Under the pieces are notes generated by a model. The model saw nothing but the letters and a program-made list of their open reading frames with translations. It had not been told where the DNA came from and searched no databases. This document shows, in pieces, positions 15,625 to 22,703 of a stretch of 34,426 bases of DNA. The position numbers were made by a program, and so were the translations under genes. How positions within the stretch are numbered: the first letter of the stretch is position 1; every line of letters begins with the position of its first letter. Origin of the DNA: Ammonifex thiophilus (GTDB lineage Bacteria > Bacillota > Desulfotomaculia > Desulfotomaculales > Ammonificaceae); the NCBI RefSeq assembly GCF_003368535.1, contig NZ_QSLN01000015.1, positions 1-34,426 of the forward strand. The letters are read 5' to 3'.

Positions 15625-16176
15625 TCAATCAAACTGCTGGAAGAAAGATAGAGCATCGAAACCACGATCTTCTTGCCCCGTCTCCCCCGGTGTGCTCCGG
15701 CCCCTCAGCTCTGCCAGGATTTCCCGTAAGAGGCCCTCGATCCGGGAGAGGCGTCCCACTGCCTGGGCGAGCAGGAGCTCCAGGCGGACGAGACCGGGAG
15801 GACTCACAACGGGCGCCGGACCGGTAGCGGGTTGCGTTTTCGGTTTCGGTTGTGGTTTCGGTTGCGGTTGCTCTCCCAGTTGCGGCCGGACGGCCGCAAC
15901 CGCCGCCCCGGTGCGAGCCTCTCCGGTTCTAGTTTCGGCCGCAACCGTGGTTGCGGTTTTAGTTTCGGTTGCGGTTTCGGTTGTGGTTGCAGTTGTGCTT
16001 CCCGCCACCTTGTAGAGTCTCCCCTCCCTGGCGACGAGGCCCGCAGCCCTGAGCTTCGAGAGCCACGCCCTCACGCGGTCGGGGGGTTCCCCCAGCGCGG
16101 CGGCCAGCTCTGCGGGCCTCGCCGCCCCGAGCCGGGCCAGCTCTCCCAGGATCCTGGCCTCCTTCTTACCGGCCAC
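15625..16176 (-). CDS. Winged-helix DNA-binding protein with Thr/Ala/Glu repeats, ParR-like candidate
   Basis: About 183 residues from GTG 16176, which follows the parM-like stop by 4 nt behind GGTGAT. Residues 3-60 form a winged helix (ARILGELARLGAARPAELAA ... RVRAWLSKLRAAGLVAREGR). Then follow a Thr/Ala/Glu repeat tract (TTATTTETATETKTATT), a Pro/Gln/Lys tract (QPKPQPKPK), and a C-terminal helix (LELLLAQAVGRLSRIEGLLR) that could form dimers. The Thr tract is encoded by AACCGC/AACCGA hexamers that also extend past the stop. Position directly behind the ParM-like gene suggests the adaptor that links filament to centromere; the fold differs from ribbon-helix-helix ParR, so this is inference. 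Confidence 0.65.
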   Translation of the reverse strand: MAGKKEARILGELARLGAARPAELAAALGEPPDRVRAWLSKLRAAGLVAREGRLYKVAGSTTATTTETATETKTATTVAAETRTGEARTGAAVAAVRPQLGEQPQPKPQPKPKTQPATGPAPVVSPPGLVRLELLLAQAVGRLSRIEGLLREILAELRGRSTPGETGQEDRGFDALSFFQQFD

Positions 16177-16180
16177 GGGA

Positions 16181-17182
16181 TCACCGCCCCTCCCCCTGGC
16201 CGAGCGCCCTGAGGAACCCCAGGGCGTTGGCGAACACCGGGTCGGGCAGGAGCCGGGCACCGGGGAAGGAGGGGAAGAGGGACCGCCCCAGGAGCAGGCT
16301 ACCGCCCCCCGCCAGAACCGTCGCCGACAGGGCGTCGGCCAGCTCCTTCCAGGCGGAGAGGACCGCCTGCGCCACGGCCCGGGCGGCGTCCCGCAGGGCG
16401 AGCTCCACCTCTGCCGAGAGGTCGACCTCCTTACCCCTGAACGGCGCCCTCCCCTCCCTCACCGCCGCGGCGACCAGGTTGCGCGGCAGGGTAGCGCCGG
16501 TCTTCTCCAGGTAGGCGGCCGCCACGGCCTCCCTCACCAGGTGCGCCCCCACCTCGGCCGAGCCGCAGGCCCTCAGGAGCGGCACGAACTCGCCCCTGCC
16601 CCTCGCCTCCAGCACCAGGTAGTCGGTGGTGTACTCGCCCACGTCGACCACCCCGACCAGGCCCGAGGGGGGCAGGAGGTCCGGGAAGGCGGCCACCGCA
16701 CCGGCGCCCTGGGGGAGCACCAGCACGCGGGAGAACGACACGCACCTCTCCTCCCCGCCGTCCACCGACACCCACGCCCTGAGCCTCAAGAGGCGCTCCC
16801 TGAGGGCGTCCCTCTGGGAGCGGTAGTAGGCGAGCGGCAGGCCCACGGCCAGGTCCACGGGCTCCGGGAACTGCCCGGCCCCTCCCCCGCCCGCGAGGTA
16901 CACCGCCGCCAAAAGGCACCAGTCGTGCAGGTCCTCCGGCTTCTCCCTGTTCAGAGTGGTCACCGCTGCCGTGCCCCTCAGGGCGGCCTCCCCGACCACG
17001 CGCTCCCCCACCTTCCCGGAGAGGTACCGTACCCTCAGCCTGTGGCCCGGCCCCTGCCGGCCGAGCGCCCCGGCCAGCAAGTCCAGGGGCACAGGTGCCA
17101 CCGCCGAGGGGAAGCACACCTTACCGCCGGAGGAAGAAACGGCCTTGGTGAAGCCGTAGCCGATGTCCACTGCGACTTTCAA
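16181..17182 (-). CDS. ParM/StbA-like actin ATPase (plasmid segregation)
   Basis: A 333-residue protein of the actin-like ATPase fold. Phosphate-1 motif VAVDIGYGFTKAV (residues 4-16), phosphate-2 motif VGVVDVGEYTTDYLV (about 177-190), adenosine motif TVLAGGGSLLLG (about 290) and the closing FANALGFLRAL are all present. ParM-type proteins polymerise to push plasmid copies apart. The TTG start at 17182 has GGGGAGGGA about eight bases upstream. The DNA-binding gene follows after 4 nt, which gives the classical motor-adaptor order. Confidence 0.85.
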   Translation of the reverse strand: MKVAVDIGYGFTKAVSSSGGKVCFPSAVAPVPLDLLAGALGRQGPGHRLRVRYLSGKVGERVVGEAALRGTAAVTTLNREKPEDLHDWCLLAAVYLAGGGGAGQFPEPVDLAVGLPLAYYRSQRDALRERLLRLRAWVSVDGGEERCVSFSRVLVLPQGAGAVAAFPDLLPPSGLVGVVDVGEYTTDYLVLEARGRGEFVPLLRACGSAEVGAHLVREAVAAAYLEKTGATLPRNLVAAAVREGRAPFRGKEVDLSAEVELALRDAARAVAQAVLSAWKELADALSATVLAGGGSLLLGRSLFPSFPGARLLPDPVFANALGFLRALGQGEGR

Positions 17183-17205
17183 AACCGAGTCCCTCCCCTT
17201 TCAGT

Positions 17206-17472
17206 TCAAATAGACCTCAGGACCGAGCTGATGATCTGCACCAGGCGGTCGGCGGCGTGCTGCGCGGCAGGCCATATGGTGTCTGCCGCGTGCTGGATAA
17301 AGGCCAACACCCCGTCGAGGTGTCTGAGGACCATGACGGCGGCCACCGCACCCACCGCCCACGCGAAGGCAGTCTTAAACGCCTTCCCGGCCACCCGGGC
17401 GAGGAAGACGGAGAGCATGACCGCCCCTACAAGCAGTAAAAGGTCTGTCAGGGGTATGTCCCTGAAGTTCAA
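17206..17472 (-). CDS. Small membrane protein, unknown
   Basis: About 88 residues from TTG 17472, chosen because AGGTGG (plus 17481-17486) lies eight bases upstream. Two hydrophobic helices (TDLLLLVGAVMLSVFLARV and FAWAVGAVAAVMVLRHL) are followed by an amphipathic tail. It lies 12 nt after the YdjM-like gene and 23 nt before the parM-like gene, so it is co-transcribed with both. I recognise no family. Confidence 0.6.
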   Translation of the reverse strand: MNFRDIPLTDLLLLVGAVMLSVFLARVAGKAFKTAFAWAVGAVAAVMVLRHLDGVLAFIQHAADTIWPAAQHAADRLVQIISSVLRSI

Positions 17473-17484
17473 AACTATCACCAC

Positions 17485-17997
17485 CTAAACCAGAAACTTC
17501 CGGCCCGCCAGCAGCAGCACGCACAGCCACAGGAACGGCCTCACGAGGAACTTTTCCGCGGGGCCGCCGGTGGCCACCAGCGGGACGCCGCGCCGCCGGT
17601 CGAACGGCCAGAGCCACCACACCCCGCCCGGCGTCAGCGCGTCCAGGGCGAGGTGGCTGAGGTAGCCTAACAGGAAGCTCAGGAGCAGCGCCCCGGGGAG
17701 GGCAGGCCAGAGGAAGCGCAGGGCGGTGGTGAGGACGGCCGCCGCCGCCAGCGAGTGGGTGACGGCGCGGTGCCCCAGGAGCCCCCTCAGCGCGGCGTTG
17801 ACCGCGTCCCCCGCCAGGGGAGCGCCCTTCCGCAGGGCCTGGTTCAGGGCCGCCCTCCCGTGGTCCACGTCGGGCAGGAGGGCCGCCACGCCGCCCACCA
17901 GCATGGCGGCAACCCAGGACTCCCCGGGCAGGGAGAGCGCCGCGGCGACCGCCGCCCCCGCCAGCACTCCCCCGGCCAGGTGCGTGTCGTACATCAT
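17485..17997 (-). CDS. YdjM-like membrane-bound metal-dependent hydrolase
   Basis: A 170-residue integral membrane protein of the YdjM/LexA-binding family of predicted membrane metal hydrolases. The family hallmarks are MYDTHLAGGVLAG, AALLPDVDHGRAAL, HRAVTHSL and GYLSHLALDALTPGGVWWLW: histidines and aspartates that would bind metal at the membrane. The function of the family is poorly known; YdjM is induced in the SOS response of E. coli. ATG 17997 follows GGGAGGT (18007-18013), which directly touches the T-run of the upstream terminator. Confidence 0.85.
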   Translation of the reverse strand: MMYDTHLAGGVLAGAAVAAALSLPGESWVAAMLVGGVAALLPDVDHGRAALNQALRKGAPLAGDAVNAALRGLLGHRAVTHSLAAAAVLTTALRFLWPALPGALLLSFLLGYLSHLALDALTPGGVWWLWPFDRRRGVPLVATGGPAEKFLVRPFLWLCVLLLAGRKFLV

Positions 17998-18014
17998 CCC
18001 CAAACGACCTCCCG

Positions 18015-18048
18015 AAAAAAGAAGAGGGCCGGCAGTCTTCCTGCCGGC
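18015..18048 (-). terminator. Intrinsic terminator after the 753-residue protein gene
   Basis: GCCGGCAG (18028-18035), five-base loop, CTGCCGGC (18041-18048), then CCTCTTC and six T (18020-18015) on the minus strand. One base separates the T-run from the ribosome site of the next gene. Confidence 0.85.
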
Positions 18049-18062
18049 TGCCCCCGGCCCGG

Positions 18063-20324
18063 CTACTTCTTCTTCCGCACCCGGACGACCTCTTCCACCG
18101 GGCGCCCGCCGAGCTCCTTCACGCCGACCTTCGCGAAGCTGTCCAGGACCCTCTCCCGGTCGGCCGCGGAGTCCACGAAGATGTACCGCGGCGGGTGTAT
18201 GCCCAGCAGGTCGATGCCGTTCTTGAACATCACCTGCCCGCCCCACTGCGGGTCGATGTGAGAGTATCTCACCCACCACCCAAGCTTTTCCACATCCGTG
18301 GTCTTCTCGTACTTCGAGTAGTGCGACTCGGGGTTGACCGCGCCGAAGGCGTCGTCCTTGGTAGCAAACCAGTCCGACCGGGTGAGCAGGACCTCCGGGT
18401 CCCACACGATGTCAAACTCTCCCTGCCTGGACTCGGGGCGGATGAAGGTGAACGCGTAGCTCGCCCCACCGCTCTTCATGTCTTCCAACGGGGAAGTGGT
18501 GTTGACCTTTACCCCCATGCGGGCACGGACCTCACCGCACGCCAGGAACCCCCCGCTCTCGATCAGGCGGCACAGTCTTTCTACCTTATCCTTGCCGGTC
18601 GAGATCCTGTGGGTGATCACGAAGCCCTTGAGGGCTTCTTTCACCTTGTCGGCCGTGAGGTCAAACCGGTTCCAGAAGTGGTAGCCTTTCTTACCTGAGG
18701 CCGCCAGCGGCCGCGGCTGGTAGGCGGGGAGCCCTTCCAGCCCCCCCTCCGGCAGGCCGAGCTTCTTCTCGAAGAAGCGCTTGAGGAGTCCCGCCCGGCA
18801 GCGCAGCAGGCGCCGCTGGTTCTCCAGCACCAGGCTCTTGGCGAGGACGGTCATCTCCTCCTCCGAGAGGTGCGCGGCCGCCTCTTCGAGCCGGGCCAGC
18901 GCCTCGGCCTCGTACTTTTTCTCGGCCTCGCCCACCGCCCTGCCGATCTCCCTGTACTCCGGGTCGCCCGTGAGGCCCTGTGCCCAGGCGTTGCGCTCGA
19001 GGTACATCACCTCGACCTCCTCGGCGGAGGTGACCGGGCTGGCGTGCAGGTGGAGGAGGGAGAGCTTCTCGAGGGCCGCGTGGCCGTCGGGCTGCCCGGG
19101 CGGGCCGACGAGCTCCACGGTCCCGCGCAGGGAGTAGGGGACCGGGTCCCTGCTGGGGTGGTATATCAGCCTGTAGCCGTCCCCCAGGTCGATCTCGTAC
19201 TCCTCGCCGAGGAAGGAGTCCCGCAGGCGCTTCTCGCCGTCCCAGTAGAGCCGCCCCTCCCTCTCCTCGGCGGCGGGCCTCGACCCCGTGAGCTTCTTCG
19301 CCTTGAAGCCGCCCGCCACCTCGTACTCGTCCTCTTCTTTGGGGGAGGGGGTGAACCGGGTGAACGTCCCCCCGGGGTAGATCTCGTAGGTCTTCTTTCC
19401 CTCCTCCACCGCCCTCTCCAGCACGGCGACGTACTGCTCGTAGGTTTGCTTCATCTCCTGCTCCTGCGGCGTGGAGGGGTTGAAGGAGGAGAGCCGGGCC
19501 TTGAGCTTCGCGATCCTCTCCAGCGTGTGCTTCGGGACGGGGGTGCCCTCCCCGATGTGGTGGTTGACGCTCTTCGCCGCCAGGAGGATGTCGTCCCAGA
19601 AGGTGTCGGACGGCAGCGGCCCCGGCGGGGCCTTCTCGTCCACCGCCAGCGCGTCCATGAGCTTCGCCTCCGCCTCGGGGCGCAGCTTCCCGAAGAGGAC
19701 CAGCCTGCCCTTACCGGGGTCCGCCGGGTCGTGGCAGAAGACGGCGGTGAGGGTCTGGTCTTCTATGTCGGGCCCGGCGACCATGAGCGGCTTGCCGAGC
19801 GCCCCCGCTTCCTTGACGTCGTCCCAGAAACCGGGGTCGAGGGGGGACACCTCCCGCAGCCATGCGGGCTGCGCGGCCTGCTCCGCCGCCACGTCCACGG
19901 CGGCCAGTCCTGCCAGCACGGACCACGCTTCGCCGCTCCCTCCCTCGGTGCTGAGACCGAGGGCCTGCGCCACCTGTTGGGTCCCGGCGGCCACTTCTTC
20001 AGGGGTGGCCTTCCCCTCCAGTACTGCGGCCACTCCTACCTTGGCGTACTCGGCGAAGACCTGCTGGGCGGTCGCCGGGTCGGCCTTCAGCTCCCCGGCC
20101 TTGGCGGCGACGGCACCGGTCAGGGCCTTAAAGTCGGAGCCCTCCCCTTTTGCGTAATAGGATTCGAAGGAGCCGTAGAGCTCCTTCAGGGCCTGGCCGA
20201 ACGCAGAGGGAGACAGGTGCCCCGTTTCGAACGGGGGGGCTGTCAGGTCCTTCCCGGTGTCTTTGGCAGAGGGGGCGTAGTGGACCTGGGCCTTCTTTCT
20301 GCTCTTCTTCTTCCCGCCGCCCAC
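18063..20324 (-). CDS. Large tagged protein with possible ADP-ribosyltransferase-like C-terminus
   Basis: 753 residues from GTG 20324, preceded by AAGGGGGTG. The start, VGGGKKKSRKKA, nearly matches that of the kinase-fold protein at 24117-25607. The middle is mostly helical and charged with no domain I recognise. The last roughly 190 residues contain THRISTGKDKVERLCRLIES, GGFLACGEVRARMGV, TSPLEDMKSGGASYAFTFI, a TRSDWFATKDDAFGA region and GGQVMFKNGIDLL. This order (H-R, S-GG-Y-F-T, then (E/Q)-V-F-K-N-G-I) resembles a family of phage and mobile-element proteins that I believe has an ADP-ribosyltransferase fold; a canonical catalytic Glu is not evident (Gln stands in that place). The assignment is tentative. 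There is no signal peptide or membrane segment. It lies between partition genes. Confidence 0.6.
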   Translation of the reverse strand: MGGGKKKSRKKAQVHYAPSAKDTGKDLTAPPFETGHLSPSAFGQALKELYGSFESYYAKGEGSDFKALTGAVAAKAGELKADPATAQQVFAEYAKVGVAAVLEGKATPEEVAAGTQQVAQALGLSTEGGSGEAWSVLAGLAAVDVAAEQAAQPAWLREVSPLDPGFWDDVKEAGALGKPLMVAGPDIEDQTLTAVFCHDPADPGKGRLVLFGKLRPEAEAKLMDALAVDEKAPPGPLPSDTFWDDILLAAKSVNHHIGEGTPVPKHTLERIAKLKARLSSFNPSTPQEQEMKQTYEQYVAVLERAVEEGKKTYEIYPGGTFTRFTPSPKEEDEYEVAGGFKAKKLTGSRPAAEEREGRLYWDGEKRLRDSFLGEEYEIDLGDGYRLIYHPSRDPVPYSLRGTVELVGPPGQPDGHAALEKLSLLHLHASPVTSAEEVEVMYLERNAWAQGLTGDPEYREIGRAVGEAEKKYEAEALARLEEAAAHLSEEEMTVLAKSLVLENQRRLLRCRAGLLKRFFEKKLGLPEGGLEGLPAYQPRPLAASGKKGYHFWNRFDLTADKVKEALKGFVITHRISTGKDKVERLCRLIESGGFLACGEVRARMGVKVNTTSPLEDMKSGGASYAFTFIRPESRQGEFDIVWDPEVLLTRSDWFATKDDAFGAVNPESHYSKYEKTTDVEKLGWWVRYSHIDPQWGGQVMFKNGIDLLGIHPPRYIFVDSAADRERVLDSFAKVGVKELGGRPVEEVVRVRKKK

Positions 20325-20514
20325 GCGCGACGCACCCCCTTCGGACGAGAGCCTTTTCAAAAAAAAGCCCGGCAAGAAAGCCGGGCGGGTTCTTTAAGAC
20401 CAGCCAAGATTTCCCCTGGCGGCCCGGCGGGTTCCCGGTCAGGGCCTGCCGCAACTCTTCCGGTTTCTGGAAGCCGAGCAGGATCACCTTTCCGTCCGCC
20501 AGGAAGAGTTCCAC
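20128..20514 (-). CDS. Possible small ORF with no stop before a terminator
   Basis: A GTG at 20514 overlaps the stop of the upstream gene (AAGTAGTGGAA), allowing coupled translation. The first 44 codons read like a real small domain (MELFLADGKVILLGFQKPEE), but the frame has no stop before the terminator hairpin at 20359-20386 and closes only at 20128, inside the tagged 753-residue gene. Either the true message is non-stop, or a frameshift removed the original stop, or this is chance. The translated part after the hairpin looks like a shadow of the tagged gene. Confidence 0.35.
   Translation of the reverse strand: MELFLADGKVILLGFQKPEELRQALTGNPPGRQGKSWLVLKNPPGFLAGLFFEKALVRRGCVARGRREEEEQKEGPGPLRPLCQRHREGPDSPPVRNGAPVSLCVRPGPEGALRLLRILLRKRGGLRL
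20359..20386 (-). terminator. Intrinsic terminator upstream of the tagged 753-residue gene
   Basis: GCCCGGC-AAGAAA-GCCGGGC (20367-20386) followed on the minus strand by eight T (20366-20359). Stem and loop are identical to those of the terminator at 21094-21113. The next start is 34 nt downstream. Confidence 0.85.
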
Positions 20515-21065
20515 TACTTCCGTCCCCCAAAACAGAACTCCGCGCACTTCCTGAGCAGGGAGTACGCGCCCAGGTCTCCCCCGCACGCCCGGGCAGGACC
20601 GCCGCGCAGGGCCGCCTCCCGCCCAAGGTGCCAGGCGAGCTCCCGCACGTCCAGCGCCACGAGCTCTTCCCCTCTCAGGAGCCAGAGGCACACCACCACC
20701 CCGGGACGCAAAACCTCTAGCGCCTCCTCCGCCAGGGACAGCGCCACACCCTCGCCCACCGCCAGGACCTTGGCGATCACGGGTGGCTCGAAGTCTTTAA
20801 GCACTTCCCGCAGGAGTCCCTGATACGGGAAGAGGAAGAGCCACTGAAAGCCCTCCGCGTCCCTGAAGGCGAAGCCGCCGCGCACGGCCCGGCTCTCCCC
20901 GCCCAGCTCCCGCAGCCACAGGTCGGCCCCGGCGGCCAGGACCCACCACATGGCCCTTCTCACCTCCTCACCCGGCGGCCAGAAAGAGTCGGCCTCCCGG
21001 GCGCGGGCGAGGTGGCGCTCCGCCTGCGTGAACCTCCCCCTCGCCAGCGCAAGCTCCCGCGACAC
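20514..21065 (-). CDS. Unknown 183-residue protein
   Basis: GTG 21065 is preceded by GGAGGTGTT (21072-21080), which directly abuts the terminator T-run. The protein begins MSRELALARGRFTQAERHLA, an Arg/Ala-rich helix, and continues with a mixed alpha/beta domain (GFAFRDAEGFQWLFLFPYQG, VIAKVLAVGEGVALSLAEEA, GVVVCLWLLRGEELVALDVR). No family is recognised and there is no membrane segment. It lies between a coiled-coil DNA-binding protein and the tagged protein, in the partition region. Confidence 0.6.
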   Translation of the reverse strand: MSRELALARGRFTQAERHLARAREADSFWPPGEEVRRAMWWVLAAGADLWLRELGGESRAVRGGFAFRDAEGFQWLFLFPYQGLLREVLKDFEPPVIAKVLAVGEGVALSLAEEALEVLRPGVVVCLWLLRGEELVALDVRELAWHLGREAALRGGPARACGGDLGAYSLLRKCAEFCFGGRK

Positions 21066-21080
21066 CGCCGCAACACCTCC

Positions 21081-21113
21081 AAAAAGAAGAAAAGCCCGGC
21101 AAGAAAGCCGGGC
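21081..21113 (-). terminator. Intrinsic terminator after the coiled-coil protein gene
   Basis: GCCCGGC-AAGAAA-GCCGGGC (21094-21113) followed on the minus strand by TTTTCTTCTTTTT. It begins 2 nt after the stop of the gene at 21116 and is a duplicate of the hairpin at 20367-20386. Confidence 0.8.
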
Positions 21114-21115
21114 GG

Positions 21116-21877
21116 TCAGGCGACCGGGTGCCCGCCGTCCAGGTCCACCACCGGCCCCCTCAGCGCCGTCTCCACGTGCCTCTTGTACCTCTCCAGCAGC
21201 GCGAGCCACCTCTGGGCTTCCAGGTAGTGCCCGGAGAGGTCGGAGCAGGCGGCGAGGTGCGCGACCTCCGCCTCTTCCTTCTCCAGGGCCAGCATGAGCT
21301 TCCTCAGCTTTGCCAGGAGTTCGAAGGCAGGACGCCTGCGCCTGAGGTCCATGTCGAGGAGGTTCCTTTGGGCGCTGAGCCGCCGCACCTCCTCTTCCAG
21401 CTGCTCCTTTTCCTTTCGCAGCCGTTCCAGTTCCCGTACCAGGGCTTCTCTCTCGGTCCGGAATTCTTCCTCAACTGCTCCCGTCTCTCCGGACGGGAAA
21501 CCCTTCTCGGCCTGGAACACCTCTTTACCGGCCTGCAGGTGTTCCGGCCCGAGCCCTGGCATCTCCTTCTCAGTCCGCAGTCTTCTCCCGGCGGCGGTCC
21601 TAACCGCTCCCGCCTCTCCGGACAGAGAACCCGGTTTGGCCGACCTTCTCCCGTCGCGCAGGCACTCCCTCGCCCTCTCCCTCGCCCGGTCGATGCTGAG
21701 CTCCCCCCTGAGGAAGGCGTCGAAGTCGGCAGGAGAGAGGTGCCGGGCCAGGAAGAGGGCGCAGCTGACCGTGCCTTCAGGCGCCCCGAACTTCCTGGCC
21801 GCCTCCGAGCAGGTAATCGTGGGGTAGTCCCTCAGCAACCTTGCCAGTTCCCTGACCTTCCGGCCTTGCGTCTGCAC
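21116..21877 (-). CDS. ParB-related HTH/coiled-coil protein (no ParB N-domain)
   Basis: 253 residues from GTG 21877 with GGGAGGGGTG upstream; it overlaps the preceding gene by about 100 nt. The N-terminus has a helix-turn-helix (TITCSEAARKFGAPEGTVSC) followed by LSPADFDAFLRGELSIDRAR, which parallels the ADPELIRRLDAGEISIHRAY segment of the ParB at 22704. A Glu/Arg-rich coiled coil (about 120-185) leads to a C-terminal domain (KLRKLMLALEKEEAEVAHLA ... DLSGHYLEAQRWLALLERY) clearly homologous to that of the same ParB. So it is a shortened relative, lacking the CTP/DNA-clamp N-domain, which could heterodimerise with ParB through the shared end. Confidence 0.75.
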   Translation of the reverse strand: MQTQGRKVRELARLLRDYPTITCSEAARKFGAPEGTVSCALFLARHLSPADFDAFLRGELSIDRARERARECLRDGRRSAKPGSLSGEAGAVRTAAGRRLRTEKEMPGLGPEHLQAGKEVFQAEKGFPSGETGAVEEEFRTEREALVRELERLRKEKEQLEEEVRRLSAQRNLLDMDLRRRRPAFELLAKLRKLMLALEKEEAEVAHLAACSDLSGHYLEAQRWLALLERYKRHVETALRGPVVDLDGGHPVA

Positions 21878-22622
21878 CGCTTACACCCCTCCCCAGGTGG
21901 CGCTGCTGCTCCTCCACCAACATCCCCGCTTCGGCAAGGGAGACCCCCAGGAAGCGGGCCACCGCAGGCAGGTTCCGGGCGTGGGGGACATGGCGGCCGG
22001 TCTCCCAGTCACCGTAAGTCTTCCTGGCGACGCCACACTCCTTAGCAGCCCCTTCCTGGGTGAGCCCGAGGTCGAGCCGCCTCGCGAGCAGGTTCACCGC
22101 CAGCGGACCGGCGTCCCGGACTAACTCGCCGAAGTCCAGGGACTCGATGAGTTCTTCCACCTGCGACACGACCTTCGCAGGCAGGCGGCTGAAGCGCCGC
22201 GCGCCGGTAGCCTTCAGCACCCGCACGGTGGCGCGTCCGAAGACCGCCGGGAAGAGGAGCCCCGCCTTTTTCTCGCCGTAACGGTCACACCACTTGCGGG
22301 CCTTCTCCCTGAGCCTGCCGAGCAGCCTCTCCTCGACCTCGACGCTCACCGGGACCTTCTCCGGCAGCTCCAGGACGCTCCCCATCCCCCCGTACTCCTT
22401 CAGGGCCTCCGCGTCCTCGTCGATCCGCCGCTTGAGCTCGAAGAGCTCCCTGTTCTGCCGGGCGACTTCGAGGAGTGCCGCCTCCACCGCCCTGACCGCC
22501 AGCTCCGCCGCCTGCCTCGCGTGCGTCTCCAGGACGGGGGCGAGTCTGTCCAGGAGCTCTCCCGGCGAAGGAAGCAGCGGCATCGCGGGGAGACCAGGCC
22601 TTTCCAGGTCGTGCCTCTCCAA
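21777..22622 (-). CDS. HTH (Cro/C1-type) regulator with coiled-coil N-terminus
   Basis: 281 residues. TTG 22622 is supported by GGAGGTGG six bases upstream. The N-terminal half is helical (ARQAAELAVRAVEAALLEVA ... ELFELKRRIDEDAEALKEYG). The C-terminal half holds a Cro/C1 helix-turn-helix (LGLTQEGAAKECGVARKTYG then DWETGRHVPHA) followed by a PAVARFLGVSLAEAG helix. It probably regulates the partition/replication cluster, where it sits between parB and the ParB-related gene. The last 33 residues overlap the next gene in another frame; translational coupling is likely. Confidence 0.7.
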   Translation of the reverse strand: MERHDLERPGLPAMPLLPSPGELLDRLAPVLETHARQAAELAVRAVEAALLEVARQNRELFELKRRIDEDAEALKEYGGMGSVLELPEKVPVSVEVEERLLGRLREKARKWCDRYGEKKAGLLFPAVFGRATVRVLKATGARRFSRLPAKVVSQVEELIESLDFGELVRDAGPLAVNLLARRLDLGLTQEGAAKECGVARKTYGDWETGRHVPHARNLPAVARFLGVSLAEAGMLVEEQQRHLGRGVSGADARPEGQGTGKVAEGLPHDYLLGGGQEVRGA

Positions 22623-22651
22623 AGGAAACCACCTCCGGAAACCGTGTCCTG

Positions 22652-22682
22652 AAAAAGAGAGGTGCGGCCTTCTTGCCGCACC
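22652..22682 (-). terminator. Intrinsic terminator after parB
   Basis: GGTGCGGC (22661-22668), six-base loop, GCCGCACC (22675-22682), then TCTCTTTTT on the minus strand (to 22652). It begins about 21 nt past the parB stop; the next start is 29 nt beyond. Confidence 0.8.
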
Positions 22683-22703
22683 CTCCTCCGGAACGCTCCG
22701 TGT

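Noticed and set aside
15431-15628. A 65-codon minus-strand frame beginning MSQTATETENATATETATVK.
   Set aside because: It only translates the hexamer repeats and then the inverted repeats. The sequence is better explained as a non-coding repeat block.
17998-18405. N-terminal extension of the YdjM-like protein to 18405.
   Set aside because: The extension overlaps the end of the 753-residue gene and a terminator, is of shadow composition, and ATG 17997 has a good ribosome site.
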